The notes beneath the pieces are model-generated. The model was not told the origin of the DNA, made no database searches, and was given only the letters and a program-made list of their open reading frames with translations. The position numbers and the translations under genes are program-made. This document shows positions 23,656-34,522 of a stretch of DNA of 64,000 nt, piece after piece. The stretch is taken from contig ML133426.1 in assembly GCA_003864495.1 (NCBI GenBank), positions 1,116,001 to 1,180,000 of the forward strand, read 5' to 3'. Within the stretch, counting starts at the first letter, position 1, and each line of letters opens with the position of its first letter. The DNA is from Nemopilema nomurai. Its lineage: Eukaryota > Cnidaria > Scyphozoa > Rhizostomeae > Rhizostomatidae.

Positions 23656-25199
23656 ATGAGGGTCCTGTTTCTCATTGCAATTTTGGGGACGGCTTTTTGC
23701 CTTGCACAAGGTGAGTTTAAAAGTGCTTCTTTATACGAAATCGTTGCTGTTTCCGGCGCTTGACGTTTATTTCTTTAAACTGCGAGAATGAACTGCGGAT
23801 AAACTTGGCAAGTGAATGTCTTGTGATTTTGCTGTAATATGGATACGAAACTGTCCAAACAGGATGATGGCGATTGTCAAAAGCTTGTAATACATGCAAT
23901 GTCATAGGCACATTTACTGCACTAAATGCCTTAACAAAGCCAAGCCAACGCCATCGGTCCCTTCCTTTGCAAAAACCGTACAAGTAGATTTTCACAGATT
24001 CTTACAGGTATCTCTCAATCATGTTGCCTATGAAACGCTTCTCGGAATCTTCGTCTGCATTTTCTTGGTATACGCATGCTTGGCTTTCAATGCGAACAAT
24101 GAACATAATTTTTTGTCCAAATACATTTGAAACTGTTTTTTCGGCAAAATTAAGTTTCTCAAACGGTTTCTTTGCCAACCAGGCGAAGAGGCTGCTCCAA
24201 CAGAAACAGAAGTTGCCTCTGCGGAGCAAAAACAAGACCAAGTGAGCGAAGATGCACCAGCCGCAAAGGAGGAGCAGCCTGCTGATGATAGCGAAGATGA
24301 TTCCTCTGAGGATCAAAATGAAGAGGAAGAAGATCCTGAAGCAGACATGGAAGAGGCAGAAGAGAATGAGGTTGCAGATATGCCTGAAGAAGAGGATCCA
24401 AGCGAACTTGATGGTTGGTCCTTTGACGGTTGCTTTCATTGTGTTTCTCTGAACTTTGTTCATGTGTCAAATTTTGTCAATCTTCTGTTGTCATAGTGCC
24501 TGAAACCCTCAATAGAAAGACAACCCATTTTTAAGCATTAGGCAGCTGAGTTATTTCTGTCCATTGAGTTAACCGCTTTCGTACACACAATTTCTTCCAT
24601 TCTTCTGCCTCAAATACCAAGCCCTGATTTCCTTTATTTCCGAAGGTGCCTTTATTTTCCTTTATTTTTTGGCAAAGATTGCAGACTTGTTGGACGCTCT
24701 CTCGCCTACATGCATCTTGCTTTTAAGTCGACCAACATAGAACACGGCTTTTAAGCTCAACAATGAGAGACACTGTTTTATCACCATTTCAGAGCCAGCT
24801 GGTAATGACGTCAGTGATTCCCAGTATTACCGTCACAAGAAGTGCCGTTGCAAACCGTGCAGATGCCACCGTTACAAGCTCTATTACAAGAAATATTACA
24901 GCAAATACTACAACCTCTACTACAAAAGGTACTATCAGGCCTATTACAAGAAGTATTACAGCCGATATTACAAGCTGTATTACAAACGGTACTACAGCCG
25001 ATACTACAAGCTGTATTACAAACGGTACTACAGCCGATACTACAAGAACTACTTCAACCGGTATTACAAGAAGTATTACAGCAACTACTACAAGAAGTAT
25101 TACTACGGCTATTACAAAAGATACTGGAGCAATTACTACAAGAAGTACTACGGAAAACGATGCCACCGTCGCTATCCAAAGGGAAGATGGGGAAAGTAG
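23656..25199 (+). CDS. Secreted acidic / Tyr-Lys-rich repeat protein, copy 1 (230 aa)
   Basis: Coding exons 23656-23710, 24183-24413 and 24793-25199 total exactly 231 codons. A non-coding exon probably ends at the donor GTAAGT at 23421 and joins at 23647. Residues 1-18 are a signal peptide (MRVLFLIAILGTAFCLAQ). Residues 19-95 are extremely acidic, about half Asp/Glu, with EEEEDPEADMEEAEE. Residues 113-120 are a tight cluster CRCKPCRC. Residues 126-217 are 23 uninterrupted tetrads of the form Tyr-Tyr-X-X (X mostly K, R, S, N), with an overlying 12-residue period in the middle (YYSRYYKLYYKR three times). The tail is basic with one Cys (RCHRRYPKGRWGK). I know no named family with this design. 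The intron 2 donor, GTTGGT, is weak. Likely roles, by inference, are a tyrosine cross-linked matrix, glue, skeletal or capsule protein, or a cationic antimicrobial precursor with an acidic pro-part. Confidence 0.85.
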
Positions 25200-26363
25200 A
25201 GAGTTTCAGTAGAGTGAACTTTCAATGCTGAATGTAGCTATAATGTAGAAGCTGAATGATAAACGACCTTTTGTCACTTGAATCGTTTTTGTTGTTGTCG
25301 TTATCCTTTTGATCCTAGTGTTGTTGATGTTGTTGCTTAACTAGTCGATCATCAAAGTACAGCAGGACTACAACATATTTTGCCTTCAGAATCTGAAGAG
25401 AAAGAGCATCGAAATTGTATGCTGTGCGAAGCTGGAGTTTCAAAATTACAACAGCCTCATATTTTAAGCGTATTGATAGAGATAAAAACTTTGAATTTCT
25501 CTGTTTCCGCTAAGCCCAAGCACAGTGACTACAAAGCAAGCACTCATTTTGTGGTATTTTCCTTTTCCCCTCTCGACATCTTCACATTTAGCAGTTTTCA
25601 TTTTCCCTGCTAGACATGGCTTGATTTAACGAAAAATACAAACTACCGAAGATGCACAGTAAGATCCTATACGTTGTCTATACAAGCTGCATCCTTGTTT
25701 GTGAAATCTTTAATAAAATTCGCTCAATGATCAGATGGTGATCCAAATGGGAGACCTTAAACGCTTCTTCGACTTCTTCACCGAATGATACGTTTGGTCT
25801 TGATTTCTATAGTTTCTATAAATTATTTTCCATTTACTTATTGTTGGTAAAGACTATACTGCACTAATTGCACGAATGCAAACACTGGCCGTTCTAGGAA
25901 CCTTACCACACGTTACCCAACCACGGTGACCACGGAGGTAGGGCAAGAGCAGCTGCATTTGTCACGGGGGGTAAGGTTAATGCAGCTACATTTACAAACG
26001 GAGGCAACCACAAGCATAACTTTGGGCGGAGAGCCAGTTTGATTAGCTCATTTGGAATTGATTTTATGATGCTGGAAGTGGTGTAGCAGGAAGGCAACCT
26101 CAGTGCCCTTGCGAGGACGCATCACACAAGAACGCTGAACTTCATTCTATACAGTTATTTTACTATTACTTCATGTAATAACACTATCGATTAAACAAAG
26201 TCATTAACAAACAATAAGAATAACAATAACAATATGAAGAATTTGAGAATAACAAACAAAGGGTGTTAGGAGGCCCAGTTTCTATGAACTGAGAATTTGC
26301 TTTGTTTACAGTGTGACTGAGAATTTTATTCTGCTAATGCGTTAAAGCAACTGATTCAAAAGG
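25200..26363. other. Intergenic between Tyr/Lys-rich copy 1 and the GPCR
   Basis: The 3' UTR of copy 1 should begin here; an AATAAA occurs near 25712. No coding content recognised. Confidence 0.4.
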
Positions 26364-27317
26364 TTAACCATTCCAGTACACTTGAGATCTTTTGCAAAGT
26401 TTTCTTGCTGCCTGCCTTATTTCGTTGCTGCGTAAATAGTATACGATGGGGTCCAGCAGACTAGTGGCGAGGAATGCGAAGCTGGTCCAGAGCCACGCGA
26501 TTTCCACTGCCTTTTCATCCACTGGGAAGGCGGTCAGCACTGTCAGAAGCACTAGGATGAAGTTGGGAGCGTAACATGCGAAGAAGCAGAGTAGGATCAG
26601 TGCTATGGTCCCAGTGTTCCGTCTCTCGCTTCTTCTTCTTGCGTTCTCAACTTTGTCGCGGTCTGTGTTGCGTGCAACGGGAGCTTGGCGCCGTCGCTGT
26701 GCCCTAATGACAAGGTAGATCTTCCCGTAACAGAAGAGTATCAGGACCGCAGGTATTGAGTAGTGGACGAGCCTCAAGGTGGAGTTAACCTGGTCCTTGA
26801 TCAAAGACTCATGGGTGCTTCGCGATACGTAGTAGTTCAAGCTGAATAGTCCTGGCATCACCACTCCGCAAGCCGTGGAAATACACAAGTGGGACTTGCA
26901 CGTGGCCCATGCGTGGTACCTGAACGGATAGCAGACCGCCACGTAGCGATCAAGGCTAATCAGGATAACAAAGGTGAAGGTCAGGCCGAAGAACATGTCG
27001 AATAACAAGTCAAGGGCCTCTTCCAGAGCCTTGTGGAAGTCTGCACCGGCCAGATGCAGTATCAGGTGGGTCAGGAAGATGGGCTGGAGAATCAAGCCGA
27101 CGCCCAGATCTGCTACGCACAGGGCACCAAGCAACATGTTTGACGGTGAGTGGAGGGACTTCTGCTTCACCAAAATGAATAAGAAGATCGAGTTTGCAGC
27201 CAGAGAAAGCAGCTCAAGAATGCCATCCAAGAACAGAAACACTGCGATACTCGCTGTCGAATATTCAAACATGCCATTTTGCGTGGAGCAGTTGTTTGAG
27301 TCAATCATACAATCCAT
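26364..27317 (-). CDS. Class A GPCR, melanocortin-receptor-like (MECA type), single exon
   Basis: A 317-residue intronless receptor with seven hydrophobic segments. The N-terminus is short with one glycosylation sequon (NCS). Signature residues: Asn in TM1 (AANSIF), Asp in TM2 (CVADLGV), DRY at the end of TM3 (SLDRYVAV), and DPIVYY in TM7 in place of NPxxY, followed by LRSNEIRQAARKLCK. Counting back from the DRY arginine, position 3.25 is Glu, so the usual TM3-EL2 disulfide is absent. A DPxxY motif together with loss of Cys3.25 is typical of melanocortin and related receptors, and large intronless sets of such receptors are known in cnidarians. The ligand cannot be inferred. A basic third intracellular loop (RAQRRRQ, ENARRRSERR) fits G-protein coupling. 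It lies in the opposite orientation to Tyr/Lys-rich copy 1. Confidence 0.9.
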   Translation of the reverse strand: MDCMIDSNNCSTQNGMFEYSTASIAVFLFLDGILELLSLAANSIFLFILVKQKSLHSPSNMLLGALCVADLGVGLILQPIFLTHLILHLAGADFHKALEEALDLLFDMFFGLTFTFVILISLDRYVAVCYPFRYHAWATCKSHLCISTACGVVMPGLFSLNYYVSRSTHESLIKDQVNSTLRLVHYSIPAVLILFCYGKIYLVIRAQRRRQAPVARNTDRDKVENARRRSERRNTGTIALILLCFFACYAPNFILVLLTVLTAFPVDEKAVEIAWLWTSFAFLATSLLDPIVYYLRSNEIRQAARKLCKRSQVYWNG

Positions 27318-28757
27318 TTCACTTCATTGGAACTCGTGAAACCAAAGTCGCCTTTTTGTTTTTCTTCTAAATCTAGTCCCTGGTGTTTTGCTGCCAGTAA
27401 AGAGCTGTATGTCAAAATTTTCTTTCAACATCTGTTCAAACCTGCATTAACAAGCGTTTTCCTTGTGAAGTTTTTTGGGGAAATATTCCACCCTGACGCA
27501 AACCCACTTCTAATTGGCTGCCTGATGTTTACCAGCTGACCCTTGTTTGCTTTCGATATTTACGCAATTACGCCATTTTTTCGAGGCTTCTGCAAATATG
27601 CTGGATTAATGTGCAAAATACGCACTTTGGAAGACGCCATTAGAGAAGGTTTTAACAGGTTGTGGAAATTAAACTCAAAAGCACAAAAGTGTTGATTGCA
27701 TTGAGCGAGCGTCACCAAGACGACACCCGCATCCTTTTCATAGCAAAGGAACTAAGTGGAACTAAAGGGCTGTCTTGCTGGGGACATTTTGCCAGTTTCA
27801 AGTAAAAGGCGTTCGCCGCCATAAACAAGTGGTTCTCTGAACAAATGTTTAAAGTTGAATTAGGGTAGTTGACTACTAGGAATATGGTTATCTTCTTTAA
27901 TACTTAATACGATGGACCATTTGTAACATGATTTTAGCAAGTAATAACGACAGAGACCATTGAACGGCTGAATTTGAGTCTTAGACTTAAAAGGAAACCG
28001 AATGGCTACAAATGAGTATTTCGTAATTGGTCAAGCCAATTTGTTTCCGTCACCGTAAAGTTTATCCTTCCTAATCACCAACGCGTACATCATTATTTAT
28101 CAAGAACCAATTTCAATGATTCCCTTCAAATTTTCTCTTACATTTCCTTCCTCCTTCCTTACAATGCAAAGAAAAGCTTGTTCATTCTCTCCTTTTTTGA
28201 AGTAGCTTAGCAAACATTATTATGGCAGTATTTAATGTTTGTATACATTTTTGAAAGGCAAAGTAATGAACTAAAAGGCCTGTTCGCGCGCCTTCCGCGA
28301 CTCGTATGATATGAATTATACAAATCACTATCTTGTCAGTGTTTCGTTAGGCGATCACTTTGGTGCAAGTCCCATCTTCAGGATGCATTGTCAAGGAACG
28401 CGTTACAAGATCTCTCGCATCCAAATTTTGACAAATTGATGCGAAATTATGATTTTAGCATAATTGAGGTCATAATGATGTTGAAATATTTTCTTCAAAT
28501 AATTCATTCAGTAAGCTTAACAGGGAAAAATTCATTTAACACAGAAAGGGCTATATACTCTCGAACTTCGGTCTCTTTATAAATAATATTGGAGAGCAAT
28601 GGTTTAACATTTATTTACTTATTTAATAGGGTATTACATAAATTTGACTTTATTTTCAACATCTTTCTCATTATGGTCAACATTACAAAAGTCCAATATG
28701 ATTAATTACACTACATCCAAAACTTGCTAAATACTGGCATTTCTGCAATACCAGAAA
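27318..28757. other. Intergenic between GPCR and SPIDR
   Basis: No gene recognised. The reverse complement of 28608-28655 contains AATAAA-type signals that could end the SPIDR transcript. Confidence 0.4.
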
Positions 28758-31348
28758 CTATAGCTCTAAGCTGAACCAGTCTAATCCTTTTGCAAATTTA
28801 ACCTCTTGTAATTCTATTATCTTGGAACAGTTTGGTGCATTGTCCTGTCTTTTGGACACAACACAGCAAATCTTTGGACCAAACTTCTTGCCAACAATAC
28901 AGTCAACATCATAACCATCAAAGTCTTCAGTTATCTGCATTGGCAGGTATTTGTAAATTGTTTCCTCCAGTAACTTTACACAAACAGCCAACTGACCTGT
29001 CAGGTTGTAGTTCAAGAGTACATCCAACTGAACATGAATTTTTTTCCCAGTTTGTTTGCCACAGCTTTGACAACAAAGATTTGTTTTGGCTTCTCTATCC
29101 TTAACTTCCTCTCCACATTTATCACAAACATACCAAAATGTGGCAGTTTCCTCATTGATCCCAGATACAATACCCTCAACTTTAACAAGTGTACCAATTC
29201 TACTGGTGGGAGACAGAACTGGGATGTCTGGCACTGGATGTCCTTTCAGTTTGGTCAATTTGCAGTCATCTAGTGCAAATGTTCCAAAACCTGATAATTC
29301 ACTAGATACAGTGACATTATCAAGAGAGGTTTGGTGTACAAGACAGATTTCTGAATATTTGTCAGCTATAACTTTATTGTTCTCTTTATCACTCAAAAGA
29401 TCTTTGAGTAGAAAAACATTTTCATAGTTCAGCAAAGAATCTGAGACAAACCTTGGAACAAAGCAGCTTGAAAGCTTTTCTAGAATAACCAATGAAGGTG
29501 GTTTATCCAGATTTGATGCCCATTTGTCCATTTGCTCAAAATCACAGAGCTTTGCGAGTGACAAGGAGTATGTTCTGGATAATGTTGTAGGGCTATGTTG
29601 ATAAACATTTGGCAAGAAACAATTGCATTTGGCAAATAAGGACACTCTCTGTGGTATTTGCTTTGATATTTCCATCTTTGCATCTTCTGACAGTTTTTCC
29701 TCAACTTCCCTTTCTCCAGATTGCTTTGCTTTTGGCATTGAAATCAAACTAGCAAAAGATGTGCCAAATATAAAACAAGGAACTGACATGCAAGATTCTT
29801 GTATTGTGTTGTCATGCTTGGCAAGAAGTGATAAAGTGGTTGGATCAAAGGCAGCATTCCTAATCTCCTTCAAATTGAAATTCTCAAACTGCATTGTTTT
29901 GCCAACTATAGAATAAATATCATAGTGACAATGAGTCCTGTAATTTTCTAAAGGATAACTCAGTAACGCTGCATTCTGGTTCTTATCCCAAAGCAGAAAG
30001 GAAACTTCTAAAAATTTCTGCTCCTTGGCCTTTTTTGCTTCCTTCTTGAACACATCAACAATGCTTTCATCTGATGTTGCAGAAAAATGATGGTGGCTAT
30101 TTCTAAAAGTAATGCTAGCCTTAATGACAGTAGCAACAAAGAATGATGGCTTGAAGAAACAGCAAGAAGAAAAGTTATCAATAAAGTTGATTTGCTTGTC
30201 CTCAGAAGTTTCATTGCTGTCTGCATCATGGCCTTGTCCTTCTTGACCAAACAGTAAAAGTGGTTTATTCTGATGGATATCATTCGTTTCTTTTACCTCC
30301 TTTTTTATTTTTTGAGCATCTTTTATAAAGTATGCACATAAAATGACTGGTGTAACTATTCCAACAACATTGACTATCTCAAAAGGTGGAAACACTTTCA
30401 GAATGTTGCCAACTGACAATTTCATTTCCTTAAACTTGTCATCAGGTAGTATAATACAAACAGTTTCTGATTGTGTATCAACAACAACACATATGAGGAC
30501 CATCAAAGAATACTGATTTACTGCTTGAGAAATCTGCAGTGTCAACGCACTTTCAATCCTTTCATTTTCTCCAGTTCCTGAATCCGATTTGGAGTGGTTA
30601 GCAGAGTGCTGCCAAAACACCAAAGATGACATCTCTCTTGCAGTAACTCTTTTTAACTGTTCCACCAGGCCTCCTTTATGAACCTTGATTTTTTCTTCTT
30701 TGAAGAGTCACAAAGCTTTACATTGTATGTACTATCTGCTTCAACCTTTCTCTCTAAGTCTTCTTTGGTTACTGATAGCTGGCTCTGTGTTGAATCTTCA
30801 ATGAAAAACATTACTTCTCCTGTTTTATCAGGACTCTTGGGGGAATCAAAGTTCTTTATACCTTTTGCATCTAATGCTGCATTATTTTGTTCTAACTTTC
30901 TTTTGGTCAATGGGGGATCCGCTTCAACGTCACTATCAGACCAATCTATCAAGAATTTCCCGTCCTCCTGTCGTGATAGATTAGCTGGGGCACTTTCGCG
31001 CCTTCTCTTTCTCCTACAAAGGCCTTTGTTTTTGTATTCAGTATCGGAACCGTTTTCTTCTGCAATTAACAACTTTGTGGAAAACGCAGTGTTTTTGCTC
31101 CCAACTTGTTCTTCTTCCGACGATGAAGAAAATTCAACAATTTGCTCTTCATATTTTCTAGAAAGGAATTTGCTAACCTTTTTTTTACTGTGTTCCTTTT
31201 CTTTTGGAGTGTGATTTGTAAACAGGTTTCTCCTTCGTTGTTTTGACGTACTGCCACTACTGACACCTCCAGTATATTTGCTGCGAGCTCTACCTTCGCC
31301 ATCTTTGGAGGAAATGGTACTTTTTAGCTCTTGAAATCTTCCCAACAT
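28758..31348 (-). CDS. SPIDR: SPIDR homologue (scaffold protein involved in DNA repair), single exon with one frameshift
   Basis: Two abutting reading frames make one gene: residues 1 to about 220 from ATG 31348, then the -1 frame from about 30688 to the stop at 28758, roughly 875 residues in all (human SPIDR about 915). SPIDR bridges BLM helicase and RAD51 in homologous recombination in the nucleus. Matches to human SPIDR include FLIDWSDSDVE in the N-terminal half, KGGLVEQ beside the frame change, and the C-terminal region with GIVSGINEETATFWYVCDKCG, a four-Cys zinc ribbon (CDKCG...CCQSCG), VLGKEFG-like VGKKFGPKICCV and IIELQEV. The change lies at or just after a run of six A (plus-strand T run 30689-30694); one extra A would restore a continuous frame. 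No intron is needed anywhere, unusual beside its intron-bearing neighbours. It could be a working gene with a sequencing slip, or a recent pseudogene. Confidence 0.85.
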
Positions 31349-31658
31349 TACGAATTTTGTGATAGCCTATCTGAATTTTGGCGGGAAATTCGGTCACACA
31401 AGTATTCCCCCGCAGTGCACGAAGCGACCAGCCAAAAAGAACTACCCCTAATAAACTTTCGTGAAAATACCATTAATTATTCTTAGTGAAATGAGGATTT
31501 GTGATTCTTAATATAATTTTGAAGCTTAAAATGTTATTGACCAAGCTAATGAAAAAAGTTGCGGGGTACTTCTAAAGGGGTACTTCTAGAGGGGGCTCTA
31601 CTTAACCATGCGCAGCATGTACACATGGAGGAGGAGAAGCATGTCAGTTTAACCTAAA
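31349..31658. promoter_or_regulatory. Shared SPIDR/GON7 divergent promoter region
   Basis: Only 310 bp separate the two start codons, which face away from each other. No TATA box is evident. The arrangement implies a bidirectional promoter for a repair scaffold and a KEOPS subunit. Confidence 0.55.
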
Positions 31659-32239
31659 ATGGCTGCTACAATACAACTCCAAAGTGGAGGGGTGTCCGTT
31701 AATCATACCTACGATGTCTCCGATGTCAATGGAGCTATATCAATGGCCAAATTGGTTTCAACTTTCAAAGAAATGCGCCAAGTTACGAACCAGATTTTGA
31801 ATAAATCTGCGGAAGCAGAAGGAAAGGGTAACAAAATGACCGACCGGGCTGGTTTGTGTTTCATTTTGTTTATATTTTATTTTGTTTATATTTTATTTTG
31901 TTTATACGAAAAATTCAATAGGGAACTTTAAGACTTTGAAATTCTGTTAGTAATATTATCATTATAGAGCTTCTGATGGTATCAAAAATGGGGTTGGGGG
32001 CAAATTTTAATACAAATGATGCGAAAAAGAGAACTACAAATTTTAGACAAGTTTTTCTAGACCGCGGTATTGATATACACTTATTAATTTTGAGGACTTC
32101 TTATTAACGTTTAGGTGAGAACTCATTAGAAGATGATGGTATTGAAGATGAGGATGACAGTGATGAAGAAGATATTGACAATGAAAATGAAGATCTCACG
32201 AATCATGAACCAGTTGCTAAAAAATTGAAAGGAGTTTAG
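31659..32239 (+). CDS. GON7: KEOPS/EKC complex subunit GON7
   Basis: Two exons, 31659-31827 and 32115-32239, join in phase 1 to give 97 residues (human GON7 about 100). GON7 is the small, largely disordered fifth subunit of KEOPS, which makes the t6A modification at position 37 of ANN-decoding tRNAs. The first exon reads MAATIQLQSGGVSVNHTYDV and then an amphipathic helix (KLVSTFKEMRQVTNQIL). The second exon is very acidic (EDDGIEDEDDSDEEDIDNEN) and ends AKKLKGV, the same order as in human GON7: a short beta/helix part, an acidic stretch with an xIDN motif and a basic C-terminus. Low sequence complexity makes this call less secure than the others. The 287-bp intron carries a 16-17 bp T-rich repeat, about three copies, at 31857-31906. 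Confidence 0.7.
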
Positions 32240-34522
32240 CAAGAGTAGCCACTTATGAAATTTAACCTTAAGATTTCTAGCCTGCACGTCTTTCAGCAGT
32301 TGAAAGTTTTAGCTTGTGCATCAACAATGACACATACCAGTATCATCAACAGTCTGATGTAGAATTGGTCCTTTTTAAATCTCTTGCAGACACTCGTTAT
32401 CTACTTCATCATTTTATGTTCAAATATCCTAGTTTAAAATATGTATAAGAAGTATAAGTATTGGTCTGCAAGCAGCTTTGTTAATAATCTTTTACCTTTT
32501 TTGGTAAATGCATTTTTATTGAGTAAGTTTGATAAGTGCATAGATTATGATTATTTTTATATTTTCATAATTGTAATTATTAGATGATTATTATGAATGC
32601 CAAGAACTTAGAAGTTAGCTTGTTTGAAAACTTTTTTAATGCTACCTCCAGAGCATACAAATTGCTTAAAGCAATTCATCACAACTGTTTTATCAACTAA
32701 CAAGAGCCCTTTTCTTAGAGTTCTTTGAGGTAGGGTTTGATGAAACTAAATAAATTGGGTTCCTGAATGGTGAAGCAAAGGCAAACTCTAGATATTTCAT
32801 CAGCCTTTTCTGGCAAAATTTTGAATTGTTAAGACTTTTCTGCCATCCATGCATATTATTTGGTCAACAAGGGGATTTAGAAAAATTGAATTTTTGATGA
32901 CAACACACTTATGTATTCTAGAGCCATTGTAAAAGTTTTTCACTTTACCTCAGAAGTATCATTTCTCACCAGCAAGTCTAATATATGCACTAACAAGCAT
33001 TTATACTTTATTCTTTGCCCCCTTTCCCCCTTTTTATAATTAAGCATCCTCTGCTACCATTGAAACAAATCATAGAGTGCTTATCCCCATAATGACAATA
33101 CGTTTAGTAACTTTCTCTGTGTTATTGAATTGTAGACATCCCTGTGCATTTAGTTACTAGATATATATTCTATTGGCAAATTGATTTTGCTGTAATTTCA
33201 ACAGGTTGAAAAGTCTATTATTGAGCAACACAAAACCAAATCTTTACTGTTTTGACGAGCAGTTTTCAATTATGTCCATACCCAGTTTTTATCACCCCAG
33301 AGCAGAGTACCCAAGACAACTGTGAAAGCTTTTGAGACTTTATGATCATCAATGGAAATAGCTATTCCCAAATGAACGTGTCTCGTTGTTTCGCAAATTT
33401 ATCATCCATTAAGTCTAGAAAGATCGTTAGAACTGCTTTCGGCTTATTCTTGAAATGGTATTTTCGAAGTGAGGTGTTTTTTTGCAAAATAGGACTTGAA
33501 AAGCACATTAAGAGGAATAACACTAAGTTTTCGAAATGCTTGTACATAGTTCCATAAACCCTATTATTTTCGAGGTTTTTGACGAAGCGGACAGTAGGAC
33601 CTCGATGATGCCCGTGCCTTTGACACTTGTTCCCGTTTGGTTAGAATAAATATAATCATAATAAATTGCATTTTCGCATCTTTCTGATGTCAGAGTCTAC
33701 TTTGATGGCTCGGAAAATTTTCGAATCAGTTCATTCTCAAAGGTCGGCCTTTGTTAGAAACATTGTACATTTGCGGGTGAAGCTATGAAGGAGCAGCGCG
33801 GACCATCAAAGGCGCTCGCACCTCGCGCGGTTGTCATCAGTAATTTTCGGATTAATGACACCTTGAGATCGAAAACTGGAAATCTAGCCCTTTGATTGGT
33901 CCAGCCCACAACTACGGTCTATAACTCATGAGATAGCGTATAGACGGCATTCGAACGTAGTCTTCGTATTTTCATTCTGGTTTTGGCGTGGATTTTCTGC
34001 TTATGATATGGAGGCTGTTTTTGATAAACATGTGATCTCGCAAATAACTGCTGTTTCATTGGGAATTCAAACCGGGTACTTGGAAATAATTTATGCGCAA
34101 GGTTTAACATAAAATCTTTCTGAAAGGGTTAATTCAACGGGCTTGTTAAATCAACGTTATCTTTGTAAACATTGTACAAGCCTTTCTTTACATATTTATG
34201 CAAATAGGTGTAAATGGATATTAATGCAAATTATGCCTCAGGATCAAGTGAATATTTTCGTTCATGGCCAAAAAAGGAACCGTTGCCAAGTTTTAAGATA
34301 CTGATGCTAAGAAAATGGAGACGGTACAACCGCTGTAGAATTAGAAATGACGAAAGATGATCTTTCTGGAAGGCAGTATGTCCGAGCAAAGCAAAAAGAC
34401 ACGTGATTGTTAATGCAGATTTTCTCCAAAAAAAACTTCTACCTCCTTTCATTCCGATATATAGAAAACAAAATTCTTGATAAATCGAGAAAAGTCAATC
34501 AAGTCCAGCTTGTTGAAGTTTT
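32240..34522. other. Intergenic between GON7 and Tyr/Lys-rich copy 2
   Basis: AT-rich, no gene recognised. It includes both 3' ends of the flanking convergent genes. Confidence 0.4.

Noticed and set aside
24763..25231. Thr-rich and Leu/Gln-rich open frames over exon 3 of Tyr/Lys-rich copy 1, and their mirror at 34449-34962
   Set aside because: The 12-bp and 36-bp periodicity keeps all frames open. Only the Tyr frame joins the signal-peptide and acidic exons in phase and ends with a stop after a matching tail in both copies.
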